A stretch of 64,000 nt of DNA from Lepiota brunneoincarnata (lineage: Eukaryota > Basidiomycota > Agaricomycetes > Agaricales > Agaricaceae): positions 1,302,001 through 1,366,000 of the forward strand of contig JAEBUN010000004.1 in the NCBI GenBank assembly GCA_023014365.1, in the 5' to 3' direction. Positions within the stretch are counted from its first letter, which is position 1, and the number at the start of each line of letters is the position of its first letter. Below, one piece after another: positions 34,404 through 45,159 of the stretch. The position numbers were made by a program, and so were the translations under genes. Below the pieces are notes generated by a model, which saw only the letters and a program-made list of their open reading frames with translations, was not told where the DNA came from and made no database searches.

Positions 34404-36908
34404 ATGCTTAGGAGGGTGGTAACTGCACCAACGTACTATCTTAGAAACCCTGTCGCTCTTCCGACATGCAAAAACTCGACACAACAGTTCCCCACCGTGC
34501 TTCTACGATGGAGCGCAGTCGCAGTCACGAATCCTCAATGCGGTATCGGTCATCTGGCGCACCACCACGAGAAAGTTTGCGTAAAAGAGCCTGTAGAAGC
34601 AGGAGAGGCAACACTATGGTCCCCAACAAATTTCCACCAATACCCTTCTCTCAAACGACTTGCCATCATATTTACGCATTTTTTCGAACGTCATGGTCGA
34701 ACTACCGAATCAGCTATCCGCTACCTGCAATCTGGATCATCGTATTATCCCAGCATTCATCAAGCCCTTCGGACGCAGAAGGACATCCGTCATGTCGCAA
34801 ACTATTTTGCAGGGTCGAAAGCTCCTGCCAAATGTATCAGGGTGCTGAACTTAGCGGTTGCCTGCGGGCTGCCTTTACGCGCGCCGACATACGAGAGCGT
34901 TTGCTGGAGTCTTGCCAAGGCCAAGCAATGGTCTATCATACTCGAGGTCTGTCGTCTTGCCAAAGACAACCTCGACACTCCAGGCTTGCGGCTCCTCAAT
35001 TGGAGGCTGAGAGCAATTTACGAATCGGAGAACTTCACCGCCCTCAATGGTATCCTTCAAGACTACGAAGATGCCGGGGTAACACCAACCAGACTAACTT
35101 GGAATCTCATTCTTGCGGGCCACCTCCGAAATTCCAATATCACGGCGGCGCGCAAGTGCTTACGGTCAATGGAAGAAGCAGGCTTCCCCTTAGCCCCGAC
35201 TACTCATGCGACCATTGCGGCAAATTATCGATGTCTTGGACTAGATTCTCGAGTGAGGGAACTCGTCCTCTCCGTTCTGGGCTCTCTGCCCCCCGCAACC
35301 GGCGTCTCTGTCGTCAATCAACTATTGAGGTCGCACCTCGATTTCAACGACGAATTCGGATTTTACCAGCTATTTTCGCTGTTCGATAAGGATGCCGTTG
35401 CACCCATCCGGTCCCTTCTTGGTCCTTTGGGTGGCAGTGGACGCGTAGAGATGCCAGTGCTGAATGCACCTTTCCCCCTGTTTCCAAACACCACTACTTT
35501 CCTCCTCGCTGTGCGCTTCTGCGTTGCCCGCTCGCGCTTCTCATCTGCAGAAATTTTTTTTCTTCTGTTGAAACAGCGGGGTGTGGATTGTACACCTAAT
35601 GTCTTTGCCACTTACCTGAACCTGCAATTCTCTGCCGATCGTCCAGAGCTTGCTATATTTATGGCTGCTCAAATGCTGTCGAGAGAAAAACTAGGGGATC
35701 TCTTTGATCGATTAATGCAACGGGATCGAGCCCAATTCGACGGAGAATGGCCGTTCACAAATTCTCACATTGCTCCTCATATCAATATTTTTAACGCTCT
35801 TCTGAGGGGTGTCTTGGGTTTCCACGGGTTGGATGGTGCGCATGTTGTTCTCCAACTGATGAGACGGACCAACATCGAACCAGACTCTCGCACGTTGGGA
35901 ATTCTACTTTCTCATCTCCTTCGAGTTGAACGGGCTTCCCCTTCGGTTGTATTAAGAATGCTACGCCAGATATCCCCTGCCTTTCGTCCTACTTTACGCC
36001 ACATACATCTCCTCATCAGCCAAGTTCTGCGACGCGAGAAACGCCGTTTACACTCTTCCATGTCGCTTGGAGGGAAGGTCGATTGTAGTGCGAAGAAGCG
36101 AGATCAACATCTCCAGGAAAGCCAAGATGAGGACTTTTTCCGTGGCCCGTTGGCAGGGATAGACTTGGAACGATATCTGAAGCACCCAAGTCTGGCGCGT
36201 TCTATTATTCAATCGTTAGCATCCCGCGGGATCGAGAGCGACCCCTGTTTGATGGAAATGCGAATTCGACACGATGGGCTTATCAACCGCGATGTGACCT
36301 CTGCAATCAACACCTACTCCAGCATGCTTTCTCGAGGGATCACACCATCAGAGTACCACATCGCAGCTCTTATGGATGGATTCGTACACCAGGGTGAAAT
36401 GGACACTGCAATGCAGGTAATGGAATCGTCCAAGCAGCATAACATCAAACCCAACGTCGTCATGTATACCATTCTTCTGTATGGGTATGCACAGCAGCGC
36501 CAACCCCGTACTGCCATACAACTCTTCCAGACCATGGTCAGTAGCGGGATTCAACCTGATGTACGGGCTATTCATGCTGTTTGCATGTCGTTGTTCACTG
36601 CACGGCAACCGGCTCTTGCTAGAAAGCTGCTCATTCCGCTGTGGGCCTATATCCAGCCCTTCCCTCAGGAGTATGTAGAACTTCCCCTGAAAGAGCTTCT
36701 ACGACTGTTCTGTGACCTCGATGCGCCGTCTCCCTTGTCCAGGCAAGGACCTACTTTGCAACAGCGTGTCCGTCTCCGCCACGAGCTGACCAAGATCGCT
36801 ATTGAATACAAGCGATGTTCTGGCTTGCGACGTGCCCTTCTTCTTTCCAACTCGCGAAGGGCCAAAAAGGCCGCCAAGGCACTTTTACATCCCAACAGGA
36901 AACAGTAA
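34404..36908 (+). CDS. Pentatricopeptide repeat protein, probably mitochondrial
   Basis: PPR proteins bind single-stranded RNA in organelles, usually to stabilise, process or help translate mitochondrial transcripts. This is a single 834-codon exon, unusual in an intron-rich neighbourhood. The basic N-terminus MLRRVVTAPTYYLRNPVALP suits a mitochondrial presequence. Helical repeats run along the chain. The clearest are near the C-terminus: EYHIAALMDGFVHQGEMDTA, PNVVMYTILLYGYAQQRQPR and AIQLFQTMVSSGIQPDV. Earlier ones include LTWNLILAGHLRNSNITAAR. The target RNA cannot be predicted from this. Confidence 0.85.
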   Translation: MLRRVVTAPTYYLRNPVALPTCKNSTQQFPTVLLRWSAVAVTNPQCGIGHLAHHHEKVCVKEPVEAGEATLWSPTNFHQYPSLKRLAIIFTHFFERHGRTTESAIRYLQSGSSYYPSIHQALRTQKDIRHVANYFAGSKAPAKCIRVLNLAVACGLPLRAPTYESVCWSLAKAKQWSIILEVCRLAKDNLDTPGLRLLNWRLRAIYESENFTALNGILQDYEDAGVTPTRLTWNLILAGHLRNSNITAARKCLRSMEEAGFPLAPTTHATIAANYRCLGLDSRVRELVLSVLGSLPPATGVSVVNQLLRSHLDFNDEFGFYQLFSLFDKDAVAPIRSLLGPLGGSGRVEMPVLNAPFPLFPNTTTFLLAVRFCVARSRFSSAEIFFLLLKQRGVDCTPNVFATYLNLQFSADRPELAIFMAAQMLSREKLGDLFDRLMQRDRAQFDGEWPFTNSHIAPHINIFNALLRGVLGFHGLDGAHVVLQLMRRTNIEPDSRTLGILLSHLLRVERASPSVVLRMLRQISPAFRPTLRHIHLLISQVLRREKRRLHSSMSLGGKVDCSAKKRDQHLQESQDEDFFRGPLAGIDLERYLKHPSLARSIIQSLASRGIESDPCLMEMRIRHDGLINRDVTSAINTYSSMLSRGITPSEYHIAALMDGFVHQGEMDTAMQVMESSKQHNIKPNVVMYTILLYGYAQQRQPRTAIQLFQTMVSSGIQPDVRAIHAVCMSLFTARQPALARKLLIPLWAYIQPFPQEYVELPLKELLRLFCDLDAPSPLSRQGPTLQQRVRLRHELTKIAIEYKRCSGLRRALLLSNSRRAKKAAKALLHPNRKQ

Positions 36909-37040
36909 TGACGCAGAGGAACTGGAGTTGAGGGCTAGTAAAATTTATACACATGATGTTAGGATATATATGTATACTACATTGAGGGACTGTCTGCATG
37001 ATGAATTATACACAACGCAACGATAATAATAAAATGCCAC

Positions 37041-38827
37041 TTATGAAAACTTGCCGTCCAATAGTCGCAGCACATCACGCACCGCGGAAGTAGGAACTTC
37101 GCGTATGCGATGCCGCTCGCATTGGGCCAGAATATCTCGAGGAGCTAGATGAGGGGGAGGTGAATTTCCTAAAAGTTGGGCTTTTTCCTTCTCCCGATAC
37201 TGGGCGTGAGGGTCTGTCAATATAATTGTTTCATTATCACCAGGGGGTGGAGGCGGGAGTGTGGGCGCATGTTTAGGCTCAGGATTAGGCGATAGAATAA
37301 TCCTGGGTGCCGTGCATTTGGAGCGACTGGCGACTACACTGGCAAGCAAGGAAAGATCGGCAAACGATACGTTAGGGTGCGATTTAATCTGCCGCCACGC
37401 ATCGTTCGTGGGCATGGTTTCTGAGGTGTCATGGGAAGCTTGAGAGGGAGCAGCCGAAGTAGAAAGGCAGCGCTCGCAGCTGGCTCTGTTGCCACAGCAA
37501 CTGCGAGAGGATGGCAAGTCGTTGCTAGGACCGTCAACACAAGGAGGACGTGCTGCGGCCGTCTTTTCTACGGCTGAGCAGAATGCCCGCCCGAAGGCGT
37601 CATCCGCACAAGCGAGACAGTTTGAAGGGTCGCCAGAACAGGTTGGAAGAGAAGTCACGATTGGAGATTGAGCTTCCGGTTGCATGGCCTGGACGGGGAA
37701 GACTGAGTTCGCCATGCCAGGAGTTGCACGGCGACGTAAAGGGACGGGTGGCTGGTATGCAGGAGGATTTTCTAGAATGGAGGGTCGGGATGGGGGAGGG
37801 GATTGCGGGGCTGGTTCGAGGTGGACGACACGGTTACAAGCCATAACCATGGGCGGAGTGTAGTCCTCGGACTTGAAGGTGGTGAGGCCTGCACGATCAG
37901 CAGCCGCTTGTTGTGCAGCGAGTTCGCGGCAGACACAAGGGGTATCTTCACTACAGAACCCACAATCAAAGGCAGGGAAGGACCCATTAGGGCTGAGTGA
38001 AATAGACTTGGGAGTGTTTTCGATGTCGTTTATGTTAGTCATAATAACTTGGGTTGTATCGGATGGGTGTATTTCATAAACTGGAGAGAATCTCGTGTCA
38101 GAGGTGTCCGTCGAGCCAGGAGAATTGACCATAGAGGGGGGTGAAGGAATATAGGAAACTGAAAGCGATTTGTCGAACTGGGTTTCAGGGCTGAGGCGAG
38201 ACTTCTTGCGGACTGGGCCTTTGGCCGAAGTGACGCTGCTTGGAGAACCGTCTCTCCAGCGTTTCTTATCCAGTGTGAGTTGTTGTTGTTGATCTTTTTC
38301 GATCTTGGCAACCTTATCCTTGAGGATGGCATTTTCCCGCCGCAAATTCTCGTTTTCGTCCTTGAGGCGCTTGGCGATACTTTGCAAAGCAACATTACGC
38401 TCGATTTCCCCTTGTTCGTATTGCTGTATTCGTGCCTGTAGCTCGGCCAGTTGCGACTGTTTGCGTTCGCGGAAAGCACGTTGAGCGGCTCTGAGAACGA
38501 AATATAAGTGGGGTTCAACTTTTTTAGACGATGGAAGTCACCTGTTCTGGACGCGCCTGCCCTTGGCTTCGATCTGAGTTCAAAGTCAGAAACGGTAGGG
38601 CTTTCAAAAAGTTGGCGGCTTACCTCATCCTCTTCCTTTGCAGCGAGAGCCAAGTCCTTCTTCGGCTTGCGACCTGGCTTTGGTTTCGGTTGGATGACCC
38701 ATTCCTTGGATGCTAGTGTGGGGGTCAGGTAATGTGAGATGGGATAAAGGGCGGGAGGGAACAACTTGCCTGCAGCCCAAAGGGTAGAGCCGGAGGAGGT
38801 GATGGCGGTTGGAGCTGCGGCAGACAT
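37041..38827 (-). CDS. hapX: Iron-regulatory bZIP factor HapX
   Basis: HapX works with the CCAAT-binding complex to repress iron-using genes in iron starvation. The N-terminal motif SKEWVIQPKPKPGRKPKKD is the HAP4-like CCAAT-complex binding site. A bZIP follows: basic region VQNRAAQRAFRERKQSQLAE, then a leucine zipper ending RLKDENENLRRENAILKDKV. Cysteine-rich regions come next: CGFCSEDTPCVC, CSGDPSNCLACADD with AFGRAFC, and CCGNRASCERC. These are thought to sense Fe-S clusters. Intron 1 (38713-38769) is GC-AG with donor CAG|GCAAGT; only this donor gives the Hap4-like motif in frame. Other introns are normal. The promoter has a GATA and a CCAAT element. Confidence 0.9.
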
Positions 38828-38880
38828 AATGCGGAGAGGGAGATTGCAGACGGGAGAGGAGGGAGGGGCGGAGTCTTTTT

Positions 38881-38885
38881 ATTGG
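38881..38885 (-). promoter_or_regulatory. CCAAT box upstream of hapX
   Basis: Minus-strand CCAAT, about 54 bases before the hapX ATG. It is the core site of the CCAAT-binding complex that HapX itself joins, so autoregulation is possible. Confidence 0.45.
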
Positions 38886-38894
38886 TGACTTGTC

Positions 38895-38903
38895 TTATCA
38901 GAT
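38895..38903 (-). promoter_or_regulatory. Iron-GATA element ATCTGATAA upstream of hapX
   Basis: The minus strand reads ATCTGATAA, a perfect match to the ATCWGATAA site of the SreA/Urbs1 family of iron-sensing GATA factors. In ascomycetes those factors repress hapX when iron is plentiful. It lies 68-76 bases before the start codon. Confidence 0.6.
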
Positions 38904-39473
38904 ATCGGAACTACTCGGTTGCGTTCGGCTCCGTGGATAGCGTTACCATAAACGGCAGTACCCCATTCCTCCCGCCTCACACGTTTGCATCTGAACAAGT
39001 CCATTTTGAAAGGCTGTGGTGGGTCGAGCGATGTTCGGATGCTCTCCCAAGGCATACAGAGGTGATCAAGCGGCCCCGTTGCCAGCGCATTCTCACCGTG
39101 GCGTGTAGTTTCCGAATCCCGACTGGGTATTTTGCCACGCTTGCATTCCGATCCCAGCACAGACATCCTTGAGAGTTTTGAGCGTCATACAACGACACTC
39201 TCATCATTGCTCTCGGTTTCTTCTTCCGGCCTTTACTTCTTTGTACCGTGGCTAATTTCCCCGCGAAGCACCCTTCGTGGAAGCCCATCACAGACAGCGG
39301 TGGGAGGTTGCACATGTAACACCACGATTACCGGGCCACGTACCATTATCTGCATGTTCCGAGAAAACGGCCAACACTTAATTGGGGTTATCTACGTCCG
39401 TGAAACGCTTATTTTCCCATCAGGGCGTGAACCATGGTACTGGCGCCATACAGCGGAACCGGTCACCAGCCGA

Positions 39474-42113
39474 TCACTCCACAACCTCCTCAATCTGTTC
39501 AATGACTTCGTCCACCCACACTTCAATCTCCTCTTTCTCTTCACTCGACGAGTTGTGTTTGCTGTCGTTTTTGTACCCACGTTCATCCGCCAGTTCCCGT
39601 TTGCGCAATGCGCGCCATGCGTTCCATTCGTCCACGAGCCGCTTCCGCAAAGCAACAAGTTCTGCACTAACACTGCTCTCTTCTGCAGCGTCCTCTTCAT
39701 CAAACGTGCGACTATATTCACGAAGGTTTCTCCGGATCTTCTTTTGCTGCTCTTTCGTTAACAGTGTTGGGGGCCGGGGCCGCCAGATGAATTGCTTGAA
39801 GCGATCTTGAATTTGTTTCATCAGCTCCTGTCCCCGGAAATCCCAGATCGCGTATCCATTCTCTAGCTGCCAAACAATGAGCTGGTGACACAAAGATAGA
39901 AAAATCTCGGTCCTTCGCACCGTATGTGTCCAAGCACTCGCACTGGTAGCCAGATATCGGCCACTTGGGTCCCACTCTACGTCTGTGACTCCATAATGAT
40001 CTGCTGTCCCAAGCAATTGGATTCCGCTACCCCAATCATCTTTGGAAGTTTGCCCCTCTTTTCGGTTCACATCGTCGGAATTGAAATCCAGATCCCAGAA
40101 CTCCAGCTCAGATTTGGTAGAAGAGCCGACAGTGGCCAAGACCACATGGCGCCCTCGTGGGGACCATCGGATAGCGTTGCTCGTGCGAGAAGACAAGGTG
40201 CCTGTCAAGAGGATTAGGCTATAAGTGACGATGATGTAGCAAGAGCCATACGGAAGAAGCCTGAAATCGTTCTTTGAGTGATCAAGTTGATAGAAACTGA
40301 CGTCCGTTTTGATAGTGATACCAGGGCCAGGGTTTCCCAGGTTGGGATCACTACTAGAAACAATTGCAAACCGTTCCCCCTTGGGTTCCCATGAGAAATC
40401 GGTAACGGTGTCTGAGAACAAGTTGTTAGTGTGAAGTGGACAGAGCCAAAAGCGGATACAGACCTTTTAGTTCGACAACTTCAACAGGGAAGTCTTTTTC
40501 ACGCATCCTGAAGATTTCCAGGTTGCAGAAAATGGACTTTTTCGTTTTCGTATGGCGATCGACTTTGACACAGAGGAAATCGCCTTGATTTTGCCAATAT
40601 AATTTGCACTGAACGCTCGATAAGCCATAAAGTTGTCATGTTTCAAGCGAAAGACTACCTCAGTGACATTGAACAAGTTCTTTTGTCGCAAAATGGTCCG
40701 GCTGGGAAAGCCAAGTAAAGTGACGCGTGCTGGCTGATTCACCACTTCGGGAGTCCAATACACGAGCATACTTTCCCGTGCCTTCCTCGTTGTCTTGACT
40801 CCCCCTTTTGCATCCTTTTCCATCACCTCCCTATCTTTTTCTCCAAGTGGACACCATTCAAAGTCAATGACTCCTTCTATCTTCAAGCTCTTTTTCCCGT
40901 GCAGATACATGCTGGGAAGTTCGTAGATACTTATCATCTGACCTAGGGTTAGACGTGCGATGAATTTATCGTCAGGGCTCCACTTCAGGATTGGCCATTG
41001 CATCTGCTTTTTCTGACCGAGTGTCTCACCCTCGTTAGTAGGTAGAGAATGTGCGAAGGAGATGCCCGGATTTGATATCCCAGACGGCGACGTTGTTACC
41101 CTCATCGTCCGGTGAGAAATATTGAGGGCCTTGAAGAGCGCCTTCTGGGACAGCGATAGGTTCATTGGACCATGTGACGAGGTAATTCTCGCACGGGGAG
41201 AAATCGATGAGTTTGACATAAGGGTGCGCGAATCCGTTGCTGGTGTTTCCAGGACGGACCGCCCCAGAGACGAACACCTTGCCGATGCAACGTTGCAACA
41301 TACGTTCCTAGTGGTGACCATGCCACATAAAGGAAGTCTTTCCAGTCCTGCCAATGCAATCAGAACTTAAAGGTCAAAAGTGGGGCGGAGAAAAGATGAA
41401 ACGGACAGTTTTGTGTGCGATCTCATACTGTGAAGGCTTCCCATGCCAGTGAATTAAAACCTCTTCACCACGGTATGTCACATATTGGTCCCGTCCTTGA
41501 GGGTCCGCGAGCCACGCTCGTAGATGTTCCTATACTCACCATAAATTTCACCAGAGGCGTATTTTAGGAATCGCAGACGTACCTTTGGAGTAAATTCTTC
41601 AGTCTCTGGTTCCACGTATGCCTCATTGAGGTTGGCAAACTTTTCGATGTCGGTGGACCGGTTAAGCCTGAAAGTGTGTTTGGTGTCGAACGGGTGGTTA
41701 TGTAGGGCAGTCAACGCAAGATTAGCTTCATCAGTATTACGAAACTCTATGAAGAGGAAGCTACGGTGTTGGGATAGGTGAGAAGATAAACCCAGGAAAG
41801 TCCTCCAACTGCAACGTACCCTTTGCTCTTGCCAGTTGTATCGTCCCATGGGATATGTATGTCGTCTAGTTTGATTGTAACGCCCTTTCTCGAAAATTCC
41901 TTGCAGACTTTCGCTAGCAACTTTTCAAGCTTGTCTTTGCCAATAACAGGTACACCATCAACTACAAGGACGTTATCAAAACTGTCGTCGTATTTGACAT
42001 GGTATCTAGCGAAAACGTCAGCGGTGAGCAATATCAGAGACCGTAACAGCTTACTTGTTCTCGATGTCGGAGTAGTCGATGTTATCTGGATCTTGGAGGA
42101 GGGCCGTAGGCAT
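39474..42113 (-). CDS. PRT1: Translation initiation factor eIF3 subunit b
   Basis: Scaffold subunit of eIF3 on the 40S ribosome. It starts at 42113. The N-terminal RRM runs from [20 protein letters not shown] to the RNP-like [12 protein letters not shown]40 propeller follows ([74 protein letters not shown]). The helical C-terminus has the usual [13 protein letters not shown] segment and an acidic end. Two +1 breaks lie in the propeller, near 41239 (SWKHQ | [10 protein letters not shown]) and at 41038-41045, where a CTAC tetramer is doubled (HLLRTF | NEGETLGQ). No intron rescues either. An essential gene with two breaks suggests sequence error. Confidence 0.92.
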
Positions 42114-42562
42114 GGTGGATACTGACAAGGATTTTTTCCAGCCATCATACTTGGATCGGAGATGATTGGCCTCAGCTTCTGTATGCACTTGTTGTCCTGG
42201 TCCCTCTGAAAAGCGATTTCATTGATCGTTAAAATAAATAAATTTAAAAGGGCACCAAGTTACCAGCGAGGAGTTCGGGCAACAATAATTAGGGAAGGAA
42301 GGTGTACACATAGCCTAGGTCTCTCAAACCACAATCATTAGGATCATGTGCTCGAGTCGAGTTCCCTGGGGCTATTTTACTGGCTGCTGATTGCTTTTCA
42401 ATAATTCCCATTGGTCAATGCTCTGTAAGAGAACACCCTACTGCGTTGGCCGAATTTTTCTTGCCTGAAGAGAAATTCGAGTTGACGGTAGGAATTACGT
42501 AAGGGCTGTGTTTTCCCATTTTGACGCGCAAAGGCTTACCACAGAACACTTTTCCGGAGGTT
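42114..42562. other. Divergent intergenic region between eIF3b and SLS1
   Basis: 449 bases, AT-rich around 42220-42260. No gene and no clear core promoter motif was recognised. Confidence 0.4.
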
Positions 42563-45073
42563 ATGTTTCGCTATGTTCGCCTCGAACGGCTGCTCATTTC
42601 TCCCTCCTCTTCCCTCAGCCTTTCATGCAGAAGACATCTGTCATCATCGTCTGCAGCTGTAGTCAAGGATTTTGCCGATGAGAACAGGCACCAAATCGCA
42701 GAGGAATCTCTGTTTCTAGACGCTACAGCGGAGCCACCAAGGAGGCCCAAAGTGCAAGAATACCTTGAATATGTGGCTGAAAACTCCGGGCTTAATCTTT
42801 CAGACTTGGAGAGACTCAAGCCCGAATCTCACAGTCCACCGGGTTCGGCGCAATACGAGGTCGAGTACAAGGCCATCCTACAGAAGCTGGATCGTGCTTT
42901 CACCGTCAATCAGTTGCGACAATTCCTCAACATTTATGGTCTACGTGTTTCGTCAAAAACAAGGAAATTGAATGCAGCTACGACTATCATTGAAAAGCAG
43001 TGGGGTTGGCCATCATTGAGCAAGAGTCAGAAGCTAGCGAAATCACAGAAGGAGAAATCATCCCGTGGTGAGTTGAACTCCATTGGTTTACGATCACAAT
43101 CAATTTATTTGTAGTCTTTCCACTTAGTCCTCAGCAAGCATTCCTGCTTCTTGGAAATGGTTCGTCGTCTGGTGTTTTTGGGTGTGCTTTCTCTTCGCGG
43201 AGGGTTAACGTCTTTCCGGTGCAGACGGCGCTGATATCCTGTCATTGTCTCGAACCTATAGCGTTCGCTTGCAGTTTTCCCACCAGCCATTATCTTTGAC
43301 GATTACAGGTACCACTGGTTCGGTCGAGCAGCTGGAGCGGCATGTTGCCACATTGACTGAGGTCGAGTACATTCCCATATGTACTCCAAGCTTCCCCTTG
43401 ATTATGGATCACAGGAAATCATTTGGCAAGACTTTCTTCCCCCGTATGATCTGGACCTCTCGACTTCAACACAAAAATTATCTCGGGCATCCGGCTGTTT
43501 TTTGGAGAGCTTACAACATGGAAATGTGCGTGCATAGTCCATCGAGGTTGACGTTGCTCATTGCCGACTCAGATCCGGATCTGGTATCTCAAAAGCTCCA
43601 ACGAGTCACTGTCCAAGGCGAAAAGGCTAATAATGCAATTTGCTATTGGGGTGAGTTTATTTCCGTTATTAGACGTGTCTTCTCTCATACGGTCAAAGAG
43701 GTCCAAAGTACCTCTGGTAGTTAGTATGGTCAAGGATAATCTTCATCTTCCCGTTGGACATACCCCTTCCTATGCGTTCTATCCATTCTTCTGCGAGCCA
43801 CCCAACCGAATGTTGAGCAGCGGGGGATATTTTCGATTGCGACGGGTCGGGAAGTGGTTCGCTGGCGAGGATCAAATGGTTCTTGGGACCATCGGCGATG
43901 ATGTTATCCGTGGTTTTATCGCTGTTACTGGGTAAGCAGATGGACATTGCTCGATGTCAAATAATCTAAATTTTCTAATCTAGAGACCATGGGGACCCTC
44001 GTGAACAACTTCTGGGGCAGGTGACCGGCTTAGATGGGGTTTCTGGGTTATCTGTTACCGCGACGTATGTTGTTCCTCAGCTAGACTGTCCCAACTATCA
44101 ACTTACACCTTGTACCCCCTGAGGTCTGGCCATGTTGTTCTCGGCTCAGTGGTACCTCAACCGTTTTCTCTGTCCCCGCCTTGTGGGGGACAGAAGGATT
44201 TGAGTGCCATTATTGATTGGGTTAAGGAAGGGAATCCTTGCACAGAATTTATCGAGAGGTATGTCCCTAGGCTAGCGAACCAAACTATGTCCTTCAAGAT
44301 TTTAGTGTCCCGACACGCCTTTGGCGAGCCCCCAAACCAAGTCAACATTGGAGGCGCCGCCTCACTTACGAAACGATTCCCAGCCCCACAGAATCAGGCC
44401 AGTCTATATTCTTCGAATATCGCTCCAGGGCACCAGTTAGGGAAGGTTTTGAGTCGTTCTTAGACTCTGTGGAGTCGGACGCACCGAGGGATCCTGTGTT
44501 GCGTCTTGGTTCAGTCGCTAGGCTCGACGTGTTGACGCCAGACAAGTTGGTTGTTTCACCTTGTCATTTTGCGTGTTATTCATTACCTTTAGCTCAAGGG
44601 ATATACGCCTCACACTCAACAGTAACCACATGGTCCCAGCAACACAGTGGCCTACGGAATTGCTTAACTTGCTTGAGAAGGGGTCCCCGTGAGTGTAGAA
44701 ATACGTTAAGTGCAACGATTTCTGAACACCGCGTCCAGGGCTCTATCACACGAGGACATCCCCCTGTCACTTACCCACAAGAACATTACTTATATTCTTA
44801 GAGATGATTTCTTTGTCCAGTCCCACAGTCTTCCGGTACAGGGGGAAGACTCCACGGTTCAAGTTGTCAGTGAGCGTCGCTTAGACCCACGTAGCGATGT
44901 CTCTTATTTGGCATATCAGGTAGGCGTTGAGACACGGGCCCTTTGTCATGCTCTCAACAATGATTCAGGTGACTTGCAACGATGTCGCTTCTGACGATTC
45001 CTGGAACTTGTTCTGGAGCAAGTGCGAGAGAGTTGCTCAAGATGGGCCAGCCCTACAACCTGTGTCATTCTGA
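42563..45073 (+). CDS. SLS1: Mitochondrial inner-membrane regulator SLS1
   Basis: In yeast, Sls1 couples mitochondrial transcription to translation at the inner membrane. The protein has a classic presequence, MFRYVRLERLLISPSSSLSL, followed by CRRHLSSSS. Conserved blocks follow: AFTVNQLRQFLNIYGL, SPQQAFLLLGNDGADILSLS, YSVRLQFSHQPLSLTITGTT, NESLSKAKRLIMQFA and FFEYRSRAPVREGFESFL. It ends WNLFWSKCERVAQDGPALQP. Ten or so introns all keep the frame. An apparent frame break near 43526-43572 is a normal intron with a TTGAC branch site. One donor is GTTCGT. It ends 86 bases from the convergent SPB1 gene. Confidence 0.82.
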
Positions 45074-45159
45074 CCAGTACGCAAAGCGCAATGGCATGGA
45101 TCAATAATATGAAATCACATCTAGGATAACATGTCGCGTAGGTACTACAAAATACCGCA

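Larger units (their letters stand above)
38828..39473. other. hapX promoter region and eIF3b 3' flank
   Basis: About 650 bases. Two candidate iron-regulation sites near the hapX start are listed separately. Open frames on both strands have no recognisable product. Confidence 0.45.

Noticed and set aside
39132..39810. Plus-strand open frames of 209 and 142 codons
   Set aside because: They are mostly antisense to the 3' end of eIF3b, whose coding sense is clear.
40629..40677. Frame change in eIF3b before the segment [17 protein letters not shown]
   Set aside because: Explained by a normal intron ending at gttcag, which restores the conserved eIF3b sequence.
43526..43572. Apparent frameshift and stop in SLS1
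   Set aside because: A 47-base GT-AG intron with a TTGAC branch site removes it and yields conserved sequence.
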